Origin: Symbiodinium natans
Taxonomy: Eukaryota; Sar; Dinophyceae; Suessiales; Symbiodiniaceae
NCBI GenBank assembly: GCA_905221605.1
Contig: CAJNDS010000657.1
Location: forward strand, 741,501 to 805,500
DNA: 64,000 nucleotides
Reading direction: 5' to 3'
Positions 8,652 through 20,200 of this stretch are shown piece by piece. The notes under the pieces were generated by a model that was given only the letters and a program-made list of their open reading frames with translations, was not told where the DNA came from and ran no database searches. The first letter of the stretch is position 1. Each line of letters opens with the position of its first letter. Position numbers and translations under genes: made by a program.

Positions 8652-10884
8652 TCACCAGAAGCCTTCCACCAGAACATAGAGGCAGGGAGCGAGGACAAAC
8701 AGGCAAAGGCTTGGCGACTTGGCGGTATCGACCTGGGGTGCGATCGCATCAGGATTTCTGGTTGCCGTTGTGGTGGTCGTGTCGTTTCCATCCGCAGCAG
8801 GTGGCGGCAAAGTCGTCGTCGTTGTCGTTGTCGTGGCACTTCCCGCCACATTTGTTACAGTCGTGGCGGCCGTCGCCGTCGCGGTCGTTGCGACGTCAGT
8901 CGTGGGAGTTGCGGTTGCTACGGTGCATTGCGCGAGGGGCTGAGGCTGCTCACAGCCAGGAGCCGCGGCCTCCGGCTCGTCGTGCGTGAGGCAGGGCGAG
9001 CCCCAAAAGATCCAGGCGGTGTTCCTATACTGAGCTTGGAACCCTAGCAAAAATCAAAAGTGTTGCTGATTCTTAGGAAATTTTAATACCCAAAAAAGAG
9101 AAAGTATTCCCAAGAATCCCTAAGGTTCTCGGAGGAATAGAAGTTGCAGTCGTAGCCGCCGAAGAAGACGCCGCCTTGCTGGAAGGGAGACAGAGAGTAG
9201 GCACGGACGGCCGTCAAGACCGGGTCGACCTGGTCTTTCCGGCATCTCCTGCCGCCGACCTCACGGACCTCGTAGTCCGACGCAGACCGGCGAATCATGT
9301 ATCCGCCACCCGCCCAGTACGACAAGTCGCCGTTCGAAGCCTGCGACTTGGGATAACCCCGCCCTTATACTAACAGCCCTTAATAGGGATTCGAGTACCC
9401 CCTACTCATATAATCCCTATTAGGGACTGCTAGTATAAGGTCCCCTATTCATATGAATCCCTACTAAGGACTGCTAGTATAGGGTAGACAAGCGTTTCAA
9501 CACCCCAGCCTGCGACCTCTGAGCCGGGTTCGCCGGAAGACCGTCCGGGGAAGTCAAGATGGAGCCGAACATCAGCACCTGAAAGCCGATGAGGTGAACC
9601 GTGTTGCCATTCCTCGGAGGGCCCTTAAGAGAAACCCCTTCAAAAAAACATTCTCCATCAAATAAGATCCTCAAAAACCCAATGATTTAGGGTTTAGGGT
9701 TTAGGGTTTAGGGTTTAGGGTTTACGGTTTTAGCGTTTAGGGTTTAGGGGAAAAGAGAAACATGTCCCAGAAAACCTACCTAGATTCTTTGCTGGGACTG
9801 GCAGCATGTTGTTGTATGCTGAAATGGCGTAGGGAAACTTCCCCCATGAGACGTACTCATCCTGCATAATTTGTTTGACGCACTTTTCCAGTGACGGGCT
9901 GAATCCACCAGCTTCGTTCGGATCTAAGCGATAGATGCAGCCCTTGGAACGTCCATTCGGGTTCCATGACACCAGCAGCGACTGCTTGGTAGGACTTGTG
10001 GGATTGTCAACTGTGGTGAGACCACGCAATCCCCCCACGGACTCGTCTGTTTCTGAGACAGACGTGTCATGTTGCAGCATGTCGAAGACCGTGGTCCATG
10101 ATGCCACAGCCACTCCTTTTGTTCGTTTCATGATGAGTTGGCCCACCGCCATGTACACATGGCCGTCCATCTCGGCTAATGCGAGCGGCCGCTGCGGAAG
10201 CGACTCGCTGCCAGGCTCAACTTGTTGATCGAACGTCACGCGGACTGGGCTGTCAGCCGTGTACCGGCCCTGAATTACGCCGTGCTTGCCTGTCGGAATG
10301 ATGACACGCTGCGCTTTGGTGATGGGGTCCAGGTAAAGGTGCATGGATCGGGCGGTGAAGGTCTTCTCAGCATACGGCGTCTTCTTGAAATACGGCTCGC
10401 AAGACCAAAGCGCTGAAGCGTCATTGCGTGTGCAAAAGAAGCAGTGAGCTTCTCCCAGCACGTCTATGTAACCCGTTGCATGCAACAGTTCGTCTGTGCC
10501 GCTCTCCGTTATCCAACTGAACGACTTCAGGCTCTCCAGGCGTATCGACCAGTCCATATACAAGTTATTGGGCGCAGGGTGTTCCATCTGCCACTCGCAG
10601 GTGTGACAGTCCAAACGCAAGATGCGCCCTGGCTGGTGTGTCGGAAGCATCCAGTAGCCCACCGAGGCGAAGAGAGAACCCTTGTGGATTTCAAGCTGCA
10701 TGATCTCGGTACCAGGGATTCCCGTTCTGCCTGCCTGAAAGCTATGCAACCATCCATTCGAAGTAGGCACCGCAGATGATGGGCAGCCCTCTGCTTCATT
10801 GCTGCAGTCCTGTCCTGCGGCCACGAACACCGCAGACGCGAACCCCAGGCAGAACAAGCAACTTGAAGGGATGATCCTGCCCAT
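8652..10884 (-). CDS. Secreted or surface-anchored protein with Thr-rich stalk, four exons
   Basis: Exons by splice sites and phase: 10884-9776, 9612-9510, 9340-9120 and 9024-8652, totalling 1,806 nt and about 601 residues. Residues 1-24 form a signal peptide (IIPSSCLFCLGFASAVFVAA core). The body (about 25-510) has repeated short strand-like segments such as LFASVGYWML, HVYMAVGQL and LLVSWNPNGR, reminiscent of a beta-propeller, but no family was recognised. About 515-580 is a threonine-rich mucin-like stalk. The C-terminus is hydrophobic (SLCLFVLAPCLYVLVEGFW) up to the stop, as in a membrane or GPI anchor. Intron 1 contains telomere-like repeats. Intron 2 fits only as GC-AG. The last junction lies in a shared TAGG, so its exact donor is ambiguous. 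An AG directly precedes the ATG, as expected for a spliced-leader acceptor (inference). Confidence 0.78.
9341..9509 (-). mobile_element. Hairpin introner-like element forming a GC-AG intron
   Basis: The 10-mer AGCCTGCGAC occurs on the plus strand at 9338-9347 and again at 9507-9516, bracketing the intron like a target-site duplication. Inside, 9364-9391 and 9412-9439 are inverted copies (about 25 of 28 bases pair), and a third arm at 9456-9483 repeats the second directly. Taking the splice within the duplication (CAG|GCT...CAG|GCT) restores the host reading frame exactly. Confidence 0.75.
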
Positions 10885-11079
10885 CTCGAAGTAAGAGTAG
10901 GCACAACATACCTCGACAAGAAGCCCAGCTACCCTACGGAGCCAGCGGCTACGGCGACAGTAGTTGCCCCTTCTGAACCACCCTGACAGTGTGGGAACCT
11001 AACCGAACCACCACCGCTTCCACATGAACCCCAGCCTTGACCTAGCGTGCTGTCGTGCTCAACCTGAGAACTTGTTTAA

Positions 11080-11424
11080 GGAAGCCCCCCTGAAAGAGTT
11101 GCTTCCTGGCAGGGTCATGAAGGCGCTGAGCACCCAAGGGTCTTTTGAATGTCTTGGGCAACAAGGAACCTGCAAAGAAACAGGCAGGCCTTGGTTCTCA
11201 CAAGGTATGGTGAGGTCACCCTCAAAACCCAAACGCCAGGTCTGAAGGCGCCCTCGAAACCGCAAACCCTAAACCCTAAACCCCAAACCCTAAACCCTAA
11301 ACCCTAAACCCTAAACCCTAAACCCTAAACCCTAAACCCTAAACCCTAAACCCAGCCCCGCACCTGCGCCAGCCTTGCCCTCCAGCGGCAGGACCAGCTG
11401 CGAGGCCTCACACGAGGAAGTTTA
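11080..11424 (+). CDS. Two candidate exons
   Basis: 11080-11201 reads GRVMKALSTQGSFECLGQQG and ends CAAG|GTATGG. 11353-11424 follows ACCCAG, reads PAPAPALPSSGRTSCEAS and ends GAGGAA|GTTTAGGG. The stretch CAGGCAGGCCTTGGT near the first donor recurs in the 6430-6503 island. The minus strand is also open over the first. No function assigned. Confidence 0.3.
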
Positions 11425-11510
11425 GGGCTTTATTTTAGGGTTTAGGGTTTAGGGTTTAGGGTTTCGGGTTTAGGGTTTAGGGTTTAGGGTTTAGGGTTTA
11501 GGGTTTTGCT
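11262..11510. repeat. CCCTAAA block then TTTAGGG block
   Basis: CCCTAAA units at about 11262-11352 and TTTAGGG units at about 11435-11505 flank the small exon-like island between them. Confidence 0.9.
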
Positions 11511-13080
11511 TAAGAACCCCCAAAACATTGAAACAAATAATCCTCATATTGCCCTTACAAGGAAGGATTTTGTGGGGTTCTTAAGCAAATAGTGGTGCTT
11601 GGGGCTTAGGGAATTTGGAAGGTTGGCGCCTGGGTTGGGTTGGCGGTTCAGACTGCGGGGAGAAAGCAAAAACCAGAGAGCTGGAGCGTTTACAGGCGTA
11701 AGGTGCAGGCTGTGTGCTCTTTTGTATACCTAGGGAATTCCTTGGTCACGGCTTGATGAGGGCTCAGACCAGTGCACTGCTCTTTTCTTTCAGAGCTGTG
11801 CAGACTTGTAGCGCCCGAAAAGGAGGGGACGTGAGGGAGCCCTCACTTGCGTTTGGGTCTCAAACACTGCTTCCCATCTCCCCGCCCCCCCACAAAAGCC
11901 CCGCAGGTTCTCCCGCCTGCTCCGTGAGCATCCATCGCTGGTTGGTCCGGGAGTGCGCCGTCGCGCGGTAGGCCATGGCACAGCTGGGCTGTTTCTTGAG
12001 GGGTTCTGGATCCCTCTTCCTGGGTTCAGTTGGGTTCTAGTGCGGTTGCGGGTATCAGGGCACTGAGGTGGGAGGAAGTCGGCTTCGGGCGTGTGATGCG
12101 CACTGGCCCTTGCGGTCCATGTCCCTTGAATTCGTCTGCGGCCGGTCATGGGTTTTTTTTTGGGGGGGGGAGGGCTGTTCGGCTCCTCAAGCTGCAATGT
12201 CTCCCGGATCTTCACACCCCTAAGCTCAAAGGACGAAGGGCCCAGGAAGCACAGCCCACCGGTCCCCTGGGCTTCAGAAGTTTTGGGCCAGGTCTGAAAG
12301 GGCGTGGTGAAATGCGGGCTTGGGCTCAGGGGTTTGGGTCCTATTGAGGCTCTAAAGGGCCTCTTGGGGCCCTATTGGGGCCCTTAAACCTTTTGAAGGG
12401 TGGTTTGGGGAGAGCATGGCCCTGGCACTTTCTCCGGACGCGGAACGAAGGCTGCGCTTTTGCGCGCTCCGGTGATATGGACGCAGGTCCCACGGCCGCC
12501 GAAGAGGGAGAGGGAGGGGTGGCGACTCACTCTTCTGGAGCTGTTGTCTGACATCTTGGATCCCCTCCCTCACAAAACGGCACTGCTAAACTCTTACCTA
12601 AGCCGCAAAAGGCCCTCAGACCCTCAGAGCTTCTCCGGCTCAGACCGTCCAGGAGGCGACCTGCCACGCAGCAGAGTCCACTTCGGCTTGCACCTCCATA
12701 GCCCTCAACCCCAAGACCTCTCTGTAAGGGTGGAAGAAGAAATCTAAGGGCTTCGCAGGGCATTCTGCAGGATTCTACGGGATTCTAAGGAAGGTCTGCG
12801 GGATTCTAGGCCGGATGCTTTTGGGGTGTGGAGGTGTCATATTAAGCATCCCAAGGGCCTCCCTAGTAGGGGAGTTGGGCTTCTTAGACCTCGCCCCGAA
12901 AGATCTGAAACCTGTACCCTAAAGTCCTCAGCCCTAAAGAGCCCGCAATCCTGAATCCTGAGGCCCTAAAAACCCTAACATTCAACCCTGAAATCCCTCA
13001 ACCCCTGACACCAGCAAGAAAACCCTCGTAAGCTGTGAACACGAAACCTCAAGTATATCCGCCGACCCCAGCAACAGCGG
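11510..13080. other. No firmly supported gene
   Basis: Short open stretches on both strands look partly coding. For example, 12408-12489 plus reads GTFSGRGTKAALLRAPVIW before a CAG|GT. None can be joined or oriented with confidence. Degenerate telomere-like words occur near 12900-13030. Confidence 0.5.
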
Positions 13081-13099
13081 GGGCGGCGTCAGTGAAGAC

Positions 13100-16000
13100 C
13101 CTCTGTTTGTTCCCCCCCCCCCCCCCCCGACCTCCCCCCATCCCTGCCCTGACCGCAACCTCCTCCACTCCACCTCTCCGAACACTCTCTGTTTGTTCGA
13201 CCTCCCCCCATCCCTCCCTGACCGCAACCTCTTCCACTCCACCTCTCCGTCCCCCCCACCCCCCCGCCCCACCCCCCGCCCCCAACCCCCTACCCCCCCT
13301 ACACACCCCGCCGACCTCCTCCACTCCACCTCTCCGAACACTCTCTGTTTGTTGCCCCCCCCCCCCCCCCCGTCCCCCCCACCCCCCCGCCCCCACCCCC
13401 CGCCCCCAACCCCCTACCCCCCCCACACACCCCGCCGATTAGAAATTAGAAACCCACCCAACCCCAACCCCACCCGACCTCCCTTTCCCATCCCTGACCG
13501 CAACCTTCCTTTGCTTCCCCCCCCCCCTCACCCACCCTCTTACACTGCCCTTACCCCCCCCCACCCCCCTAACACCCCAACCCCCCCCCCCCCTGCCCCA
13601 CCCCCCTGCTGCGACCCCCCCCCCGCCTATACCCTCCCTTGCCGATGAGCCCTCCCCGCCCTTCCCGCCCCCTGCCCCACCCCCCCCCCCTACCCCTCCC
13701 CACCCCGCCTCCCCTTTCTCACCCCCCCACCCCCCCACCCCCCCCAACCCCTCCTTGCCCTTCCCCACATTCCACCGCTTGCCACCCCACCCCCCCCCCC
13801 CACCCCCCCCCCCCCCACCCCCCTCCACACCCCACCACCCCCCACTCCCCCACCCCTCCCTCCTCAACCCCTCACACCCGCCGCCCGCCACACCCCACCG
13901 ATCCCACCCCTCCCCCATTAGAAACCCCCCCCAACCCCTCCCCCCAAACCCCCACCCGACCTCCCCCCCATCCCTGCCCTGACCGCAACCTCCCTTTGCT
14001 TCGCCCCCCCCTCTCACCCCCACCCCCACCGCTCCACACCCCACCACCGCCCACCCCCCCACCCTCCCTCCTCAACCCCTCACACCCGCCCCCCGACCTC
14101 CCCCATCCCTGCCCTGACCGCAACCTCTTCCACTCCACCCCCCCACCCCAAACCCCCCAGCCCCCCCCCTGCCCACACTCTGTTTGTTTCCCCCCCCCTG
14201 CCCTGACCGACAACCTCCTCCACTCCACCTCTCCGAACACTCTCTGTTTGTCCCCCCCGCCCCCCCTGACCTCCCGACCGCAACCTCTCTACTCTCCACT
14301 TACCCCCCTCCGTCCCCCTCACCCCCTAAGAGAAACCCACCCCCCCCCCACCCCTCCCCCACACCACCCCCTCCCTCCCCCCCACCCTCCCTCGCCAATG
14401 AGGCAATGATTTAAAGGCTCCAGTACACGCCCGCCCTCCCCGCCCTTCCCCCACCCCCCCCACCCCCCCCACACCCCGCCTACCCTTCTCACCCCCCCAC
14501 CCCCCCACCCCCCAACCCCACCAGCCACGGCCACGCCCCTCACATCCCCCGCAGGCCTACCCTCTGCCACTCCCTTCCCCTTCCCTACCATTCCACTCCC
14601 ACCCGCTACCCCTCCCCCTCCTCAATCCCTCACATACCGCCCTTCCTTACCCCCCACCCCAAACCCCCCAGCCCCCCCCTGCCCACACTCTGTTTCCCCC
14701 CCCCTGCCCTGACCGACAACCTCCACCTCTCCGAACACTCTCTGTTTGTCCCCCCCGCCCCCCCTGACCTCCCCCCATCCCTGCCCTGACCGCAACCTCT
14801 TCCACTCTCCGCTTGCCCCCTCCGTCCCCCTCACCCCCTAAGAGAAACCCACCCCCCCACCCACCCCCCCACCCCCTCCCCCACACCACCCCCTCCCTCC
14901 CCCCCCCTCCGCCTACACCCTCCCTCGCCAATGAGGCAATGATTTAAAGGCTCCAGCACACGCCCGCCCTCCCCGCCCTTCCCGCCCTTCCCGCCCCCTC
15001 CCCCACCCCCCCCCACCCCCCCCACACCCCGCCTACCCTTCTCACCCCCCCACCCCCCCACCCCCCAACCCCTCCCCACATTCTCACACCCCACCGATTA
15101 GAAACCCACCTCCCCTACCACCCCCCGTCTGCCTCCACCCCCCCCCCACCAGCCACGGCCACGCCCCTCACATCCCCCGCAGGCCTACCCTCTGCCACTC
15201 CCTTCCCCTTCCCTACCATTCCACTCCCACCCGCTACCCCTCCCCCTCAATCCCTCACATACCGCCCTTCCTTACCCCCCACCCCAAACCCCCCCAGCCA
15301 CCCCCCTGCCCACACTCTGTTTGTTTCCCCCCCCCCTGCCCTGACCGACAACCTCCTCCACTCCACCTCTCCGAACACTCTCTGTTTGTCCCCCCCGCCC
15401 CCCCTGACCTCCCCCCATCCCTGCCCTGACCGCAACCTCTTCCACTCTCCACTTACCCCCCTCCGTCCCCCTTACCCCCTAAGAGAAACCCACCCCCCCA
15501 CCCACCCCCCCCCACCCCCTCCCCCACACCACCCCCTCCCTCCCCCCCCTCCGCCTACACCCTCCCTCGCCAATGAGGCAATGATTTAGAGGCTCCAGTA
15601 CACGCCCGCCCTCCCCGCCCTTCCCGCCCTTCCCGCCCCCTCCCCCACCCCCCCCCACCCCCCCCACACCCCGCCTACCCTTCTCACCCCCCCACCCCCC
15701 AACCCCTCCTCGCCCCTCACACCCCACCGATTAGAAACCCNNNNNNNNNNNNNNNNNNNNNNNNNNNNNNNNNNNNNNNNNNNNNNNNNNNNNNNNNNNN
15801 NNNNNNNNNNNNNNNNNNNNNNNNNNNNNNNNNNNNNNNNGGATGAGGCAATCATTTACAGGGTCCTTCCACCCCCCTCCCCCACCCCATCCCCCGCCCC
15901 CCTACCCTTCCCCTTCCCAACCATTCCACTCCTCCTGCCCTGCCCCTCTCCTCTCCCTCCCCACCCGTCCTCCTCCCCCCCGTCCCTGACCTCCCACCCC

Positions 16001-16560
16001 ACACACACCCACCTCACACGCCACTTCCCCCCACCCCCCCTCTGGCCCCGCCACCCCCCCTCCCCAGCCGCGCCCTGCCCCTCCTCAATCCCTCACCCAC
16101 TGCGTTCTCCAAACCCCCCCCCTCCGCCTGTACCCCCCTCGCCGATGCCCTCTACCCAACCATTCCACTCCCTTCCCCTGCCCCTCTTCCTCAGTACCCT
16201 TCCCCTTTCCAACCCCATCCCTGCCCCTCTCCTTTCCCTCCCCCCTCCCCCACCCGCCACAACCCCCCCTGCCCTACCCCACCCGCTGCCGACCCGCTGC
16301 CCTCGCATACCCCCGCCTTCGCCCACCCTCTGCCCCCCCACTCCCCCCCTCCCCAGCCCCGACCCCCCCAACACCCCACCACCCCCCCAAATACCATCCC
16401 CTCGCCCCCCGCCCACACCCGGCCATACCACACCCCTCCCCACACCCCTTCCCGCCCCCCCCACCATCCACCCTTCCCACCACTGTTTTTACCCCCCCAT
16501 TGCTTTAAGGTTCCAACACACAGTCTTCCACCCACTAATCTTTGCATCTTGCATCTTGCA
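13100..16560 (+). repeat. 3.4-kb C-rich low-complexity region with long tandem units
   Basis: The plus strand is dominated by C with A and T and very little G. A marker segment CCAATGAGGCAATGATTTA recurs at about 14394, 14927 and 15569, giving units of about 533 and 642 bp, and a diverged relative follows the assembly gap. Shorter words such as CTCTGTTTGTT, CCTGACCGCAACCTC and CTCCACCTCTCCGAACAC recur throughout. All glycine- or proline-rich ORFs here are compositional. Confidence 0.85.
15741..15840. other. Assembly gap, 100 N
   Basis: Exactly 100 N inside the C-rich repeat. This is the usual placeholder for a gap of unknown size, so the repeat is probably collapsed or incomplete. Confidence 0.99.
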
Positions 16561-16619
16561 TCTCTCTCAAGCCCGCTCCCCTAATCCACCCTCCTCTCAC
16601 CCCCACCTACTATTCCGCC

Positions 16620-17288
16620 CTAGCGCTCACATACCCCTTTCACCACGACTTCGCCTGCAGCGACGGTGAATCGGTGTCCACATTTCCGCCGGTTGTCGAT
16701 GCGTCCGTCTCGCGTGGTTGATTCGACCGGCGCCTTGCACTGTGGGCACTCGTACGAATAGACTCTACCTGCCAAGGCAGCCGCCACGACTTCGCCTGCA
16801 GCAACCACGAACTGGTGTCCACATTTCCGTCGGCTGTCGATGCATCCGTCTCGCGTGGTTGATTGCACCTTTGCCTTGCACTGTGGGCACTCGTACGAAT
16901 AGACTCTACCTGCCAAGGCAGCCGCCACGACTTCGCCTGCAGCAACCACGAACTGGTGTCCACATTTCCGTCCGCTGTCGATTTTTCCGTCTCGCGTGGC
17001 TGATGCGATCTTCGCTTGACACTGCGGGCACTCGTAAGAGTATTTTCTCTTGCTGCCAGCCATCGTCGGCACGAGCTGCCCTTCCAGGGCTGTCAAGCGA
17101 TGTCCGCATGCGCACCGACTGTCTACACTGCCGTCTCTTACGTCCGCCGCGATGGCTGCGCGGCAGGCCGGGCAACGATAGACGACAGGCGCGCGCTCGG
17201 AGGGCATGACCGGACGTCCTCCATCGTCACGCAAACACTCGCCCTCCGACGGAAATGGTCTCGGCGCCGCCATGTCTTTGTTTGGCAC
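16620..17288 (-). CDS. Tandem zinc-ribbon ORF, probable 3' part of the Helitron gene
   Basis: 222 codons, mostly four zinc-ribbon-like units. Each has C-P-x-C, then about 19 residues, then C-G-H (for example YECPQCKAKVQSTTRDG ... RRKCGHQF). Units 2-4 are 47 residues and match a 141-bp DNA repeat, so they arose by recent tandem duplication. The ORF overlaps the end of the 2,167-codon helicase ORF by 62 bp in another frame; moving from that frame to this one needs a +1 shift. Either the ribbons are the true C-terminus separated by an indel, a programmed shift or an intron, or this is a second protein. Likely role is nucleic-acid or protein binding (inference). Confidence 0.6.
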   Translation of the reverse strand: MPNKDMAAPRPFPSEGECLRDDGGRPVMPSERAPVVYRCPACRAAIAADVRDGSVDSRCACGHRLTALEGQLVPTMAGSKRKYSYECPQCQAKIASATRDGKIDSGRKCGHQFVVAAGEVVAAALAGRVYSYECPQCKAKVQSTTRDGCIDSRRKCGHQFVVAAGEVVAAALAGRVYSYECPQCKAPVESTTRDGRIDNRRKCGHRFTVAAGEVVVKGVCER

Positions 17289-20200
17289 TCACGCTGCGTG
17301 CTGCACTCGACTGACGCTTCTCTTCTGTTGTCCCGCCCGCCTGGGCCGCCTGGGAACCGCACTGCGCGCAGGTGCCTTGCTTTTGCCGTTTCTGGATTTC
17401 GGCTCGCACCTCTTGCAGAATCTGCTGCCTCTTCTGGCAGCGGTCAGCACTGCGCACCTTTTCCCGTCGTTCATGCAGCCTGCGGCGCGCGCGCAGGCCG
17501 ATGTCCTGGCACCGTAGCTGCTGGCGGCAAACATTGCATGTCCGGTCTCGTTTTTGGCGCCAGCCATTCGGCGTGAATGCCTCCTGCTGAAACCAGTGCT
17601 GGCAAGTGCCACATTGTCGCTTTTCCAAGCACATGAGGCAGGTGCTTTGCCAGATCAGATAATTGCTGATTTTCCCGGGAAATGCCTCCGGTGCCTGCCA
17701 TCGCTTGCAGCGCCTACAGCGGTACGGCGTGCCGCGCTCTCGGTACGACTTCGTGCACTCCCTGCAAATGGCTACCTCTTCCGGCTGCTTCCATTGCCCT
17801 GCTGTAAAAGCCGATTTCAACCGCTCCGTGCGACACTCGCTACAGGTCTTCACTCGCACGTACCTCTGTACGATGGCGTCCCAGTTGACGTCGTGCGTGC
17901 GCAAGTGCTGCATGAGCAGAGCTCGGAAGCTTCTGTCGCCCTGTTGGAACGGAGCTGCATCAAAGCTTCGCAGAATGAGAATGCCTTCCCGACTCGTCAC
18001 CCGCGTCAAGGCAACATACGCGGCCAAGACGTTGCTGTACGCGCCACAACACAAATCTGCGATGATGCCCTCCTCCAGCGTCTGTCCTTGCGCTTGATGA
18101 GCCGTCATAGCGAAAGCTGGTATTAGGGGAAGTTGCCGTCGCCGCACGGCCAGCACCGGCGATTTTCGGCCGGCGTCCAGATGCCACGTCGCACGTTTTG
18201 GCACGATGGGATACACGCCCGTGGCCAGCCCATGAATGCGCCACTTCGCGCCCGGAAAGCGAACGTAGACCACCTCGGGCAGCTTGTTCCACACCGTGCA
18301 GGCAGGCCCTCCCGACTCAGCACCGTCGGTGGCGTGCCGCCAACCCGTCACAAAGCCTCGCCGCCCTTTGAGGAGCCCGCGCGCCCGGTTGAGATGGTCA
18401 GTTATGAGCACGGGCATGCCGTCACACAGAGGCAGCATGCCACACAGCTCGCCGCACTCTCTCTCGTGGCGCTGCAGCCAGAGTAGTTTTTGGTCGGCTA
18501 GGTCCGGTTTCTCACGCACAACGGCTGCACAGGCGCGGTCCTCGGCCACGACGTAGTGCAGGTGTCTTTTCGTCCGGCGCGCGAAGGCCTCCGCGCGGAT
18601 TTTATTCGTGTGGCATTTTCGTACGTTCGTGGCGAAGATAGAGGGCGCGAGGACAAAGCGACCCAGGAACTTCGGATCGTGCGGCGAGTCTGCCACCAGT
18701 CGCCGCGAGGCGCGCTCGGTGCGACACACCTCGCACTCCTGCGCGAGGATGCTTTGCGGCTGCGCCTTCAGCGCGCCGAGGCGTTGGCACGTTGCTTGTC
18801 CGCACTCAGCTCGCCCCCGCAGCCAGCTCCCTGGCACGTGCGTTGGTTTGCCATGCAGGAAGGCATGGTTGTCCGTCGTCAGATTGCCGAAGCGGAACTC
18901 GTCCTGCAGTTCTTTCAACCACTCGTCTTTAGTGCGCTCGCATTCTTCGAGCTCCGTGCAACCCTGGAAAGCCCGATCCGGCGGTCCCCACATGAGCTCC
19001 TGCCCCTGTGCCAGGAGGGGCCGCTGCCGCGCGCCTGCGCTGCCCAGCCATTCGTGCGGCAGATCGGCGATGAAGTGTCCTTTAGGGGGCTCCAGCTGCC
19101 ACAAATCCCCAACGACAAGAACGTTCAAGCCGCCAAAAGGCTTGTCGATGTTGGCTGTGTCGCGCTTGAACGGGCTTCCATTCCGAATCACACGCCGACA
19201 GGCTTGCTCTAATTTTGCCAACAGCTCCACACTCACCATGCTTATTTCGTCTATTATAAGCCAGCGCAATTGTAGCATGCGCTGTGCTTGCTGCAGGCCT
19301 TTCGTCAGGGGCGTGGCGTCCGCGGCGCTTTGGCCCCAGCTCAGCCCGAAGGCATGGTGCAACGTGTCCCCATCGACCATTTCGGCTGTTACCGCCTGCA
19401 GCGCCGCGAATTGGAACTGCAAGCCTTGGGTCCAGCCCAGGATGTCCTCGAAGAGCTCCTTGCGCAGCAGTTTGATCGCGTGCGTTTTGCCGGTGCCGGG
19501 CCCACCGTGCAGCACCCAACGCATGGCGTCCGACAGGCCGGCGCGCGCGCCGCTCTGCGCCTCGCCTGTCTGCATCTCTTCCACGACCCTGCGCGCCACC
19601 CGCTCGATGAAGGCGTGCTGCGCCGTGTTGCAGACTGCCCTCCCCTTCTCGTCGACCCGACCGCGCAACTCTGTGATCCACTCGTTGACAGCGTGCACTG
19701 TCGCGCGGACGCCGCGCGTGCGTGCTCTCGGCTCGCGCTCGGTCTCTTGCCCCGCGAGGAGGCCAGTCTCGTCCACTGCGCCATGCTGCGGCGCCCTCCG
19801 CGCTTCCTTCAACAAGTCACGCACGTCCAACGTATTCTCTGTGGCCAGCGCGCGTCCCGGCTTTCCTTTCTCTGTTGTTTGCTTTGTTCTCCACGTCCGC
19901 TCCAGGTCTTCGTACTCTCCGGCCGGCGCCTCCACCCCGTTTTTTTCTGTTTTGCGCGTGGTCAGGCTCGTAGCCAGATTGTCCGCAGTCACGCGCACGG
20001 CAGTCGTGTCTGCGCCGTCGTTGTCACTGTTCTCGGCGTCCGCAGCGAGAGAGCGTACGCGGTACACGGACAGGAAATTCCCAACGTGCTGTTTCGTTTC
20101 CTGACACGGAAGCTCTTGTAGCCAGGCCCGAAAGGCCGTCTCCCACGCGAGGTAGCTGCCCTGCAAGTCGGCTATATGAGGCACGTCGCGGTCCGCATGC

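Noticed and set aside
12982-16669. Glycine- and proline-rich ORFs up to 256 codons
   Set aside because: They follow base composition in C-rich low-complexity DNA, one runs into the N gap, and no domain is visible.
18556-20121. Plus-strand ORFs of 218-498 codons opposite the helicase
   Set aside because: They lie wholly antisense to conserved helicase motifs and lack recognisable features; high GC keeps the frame open.
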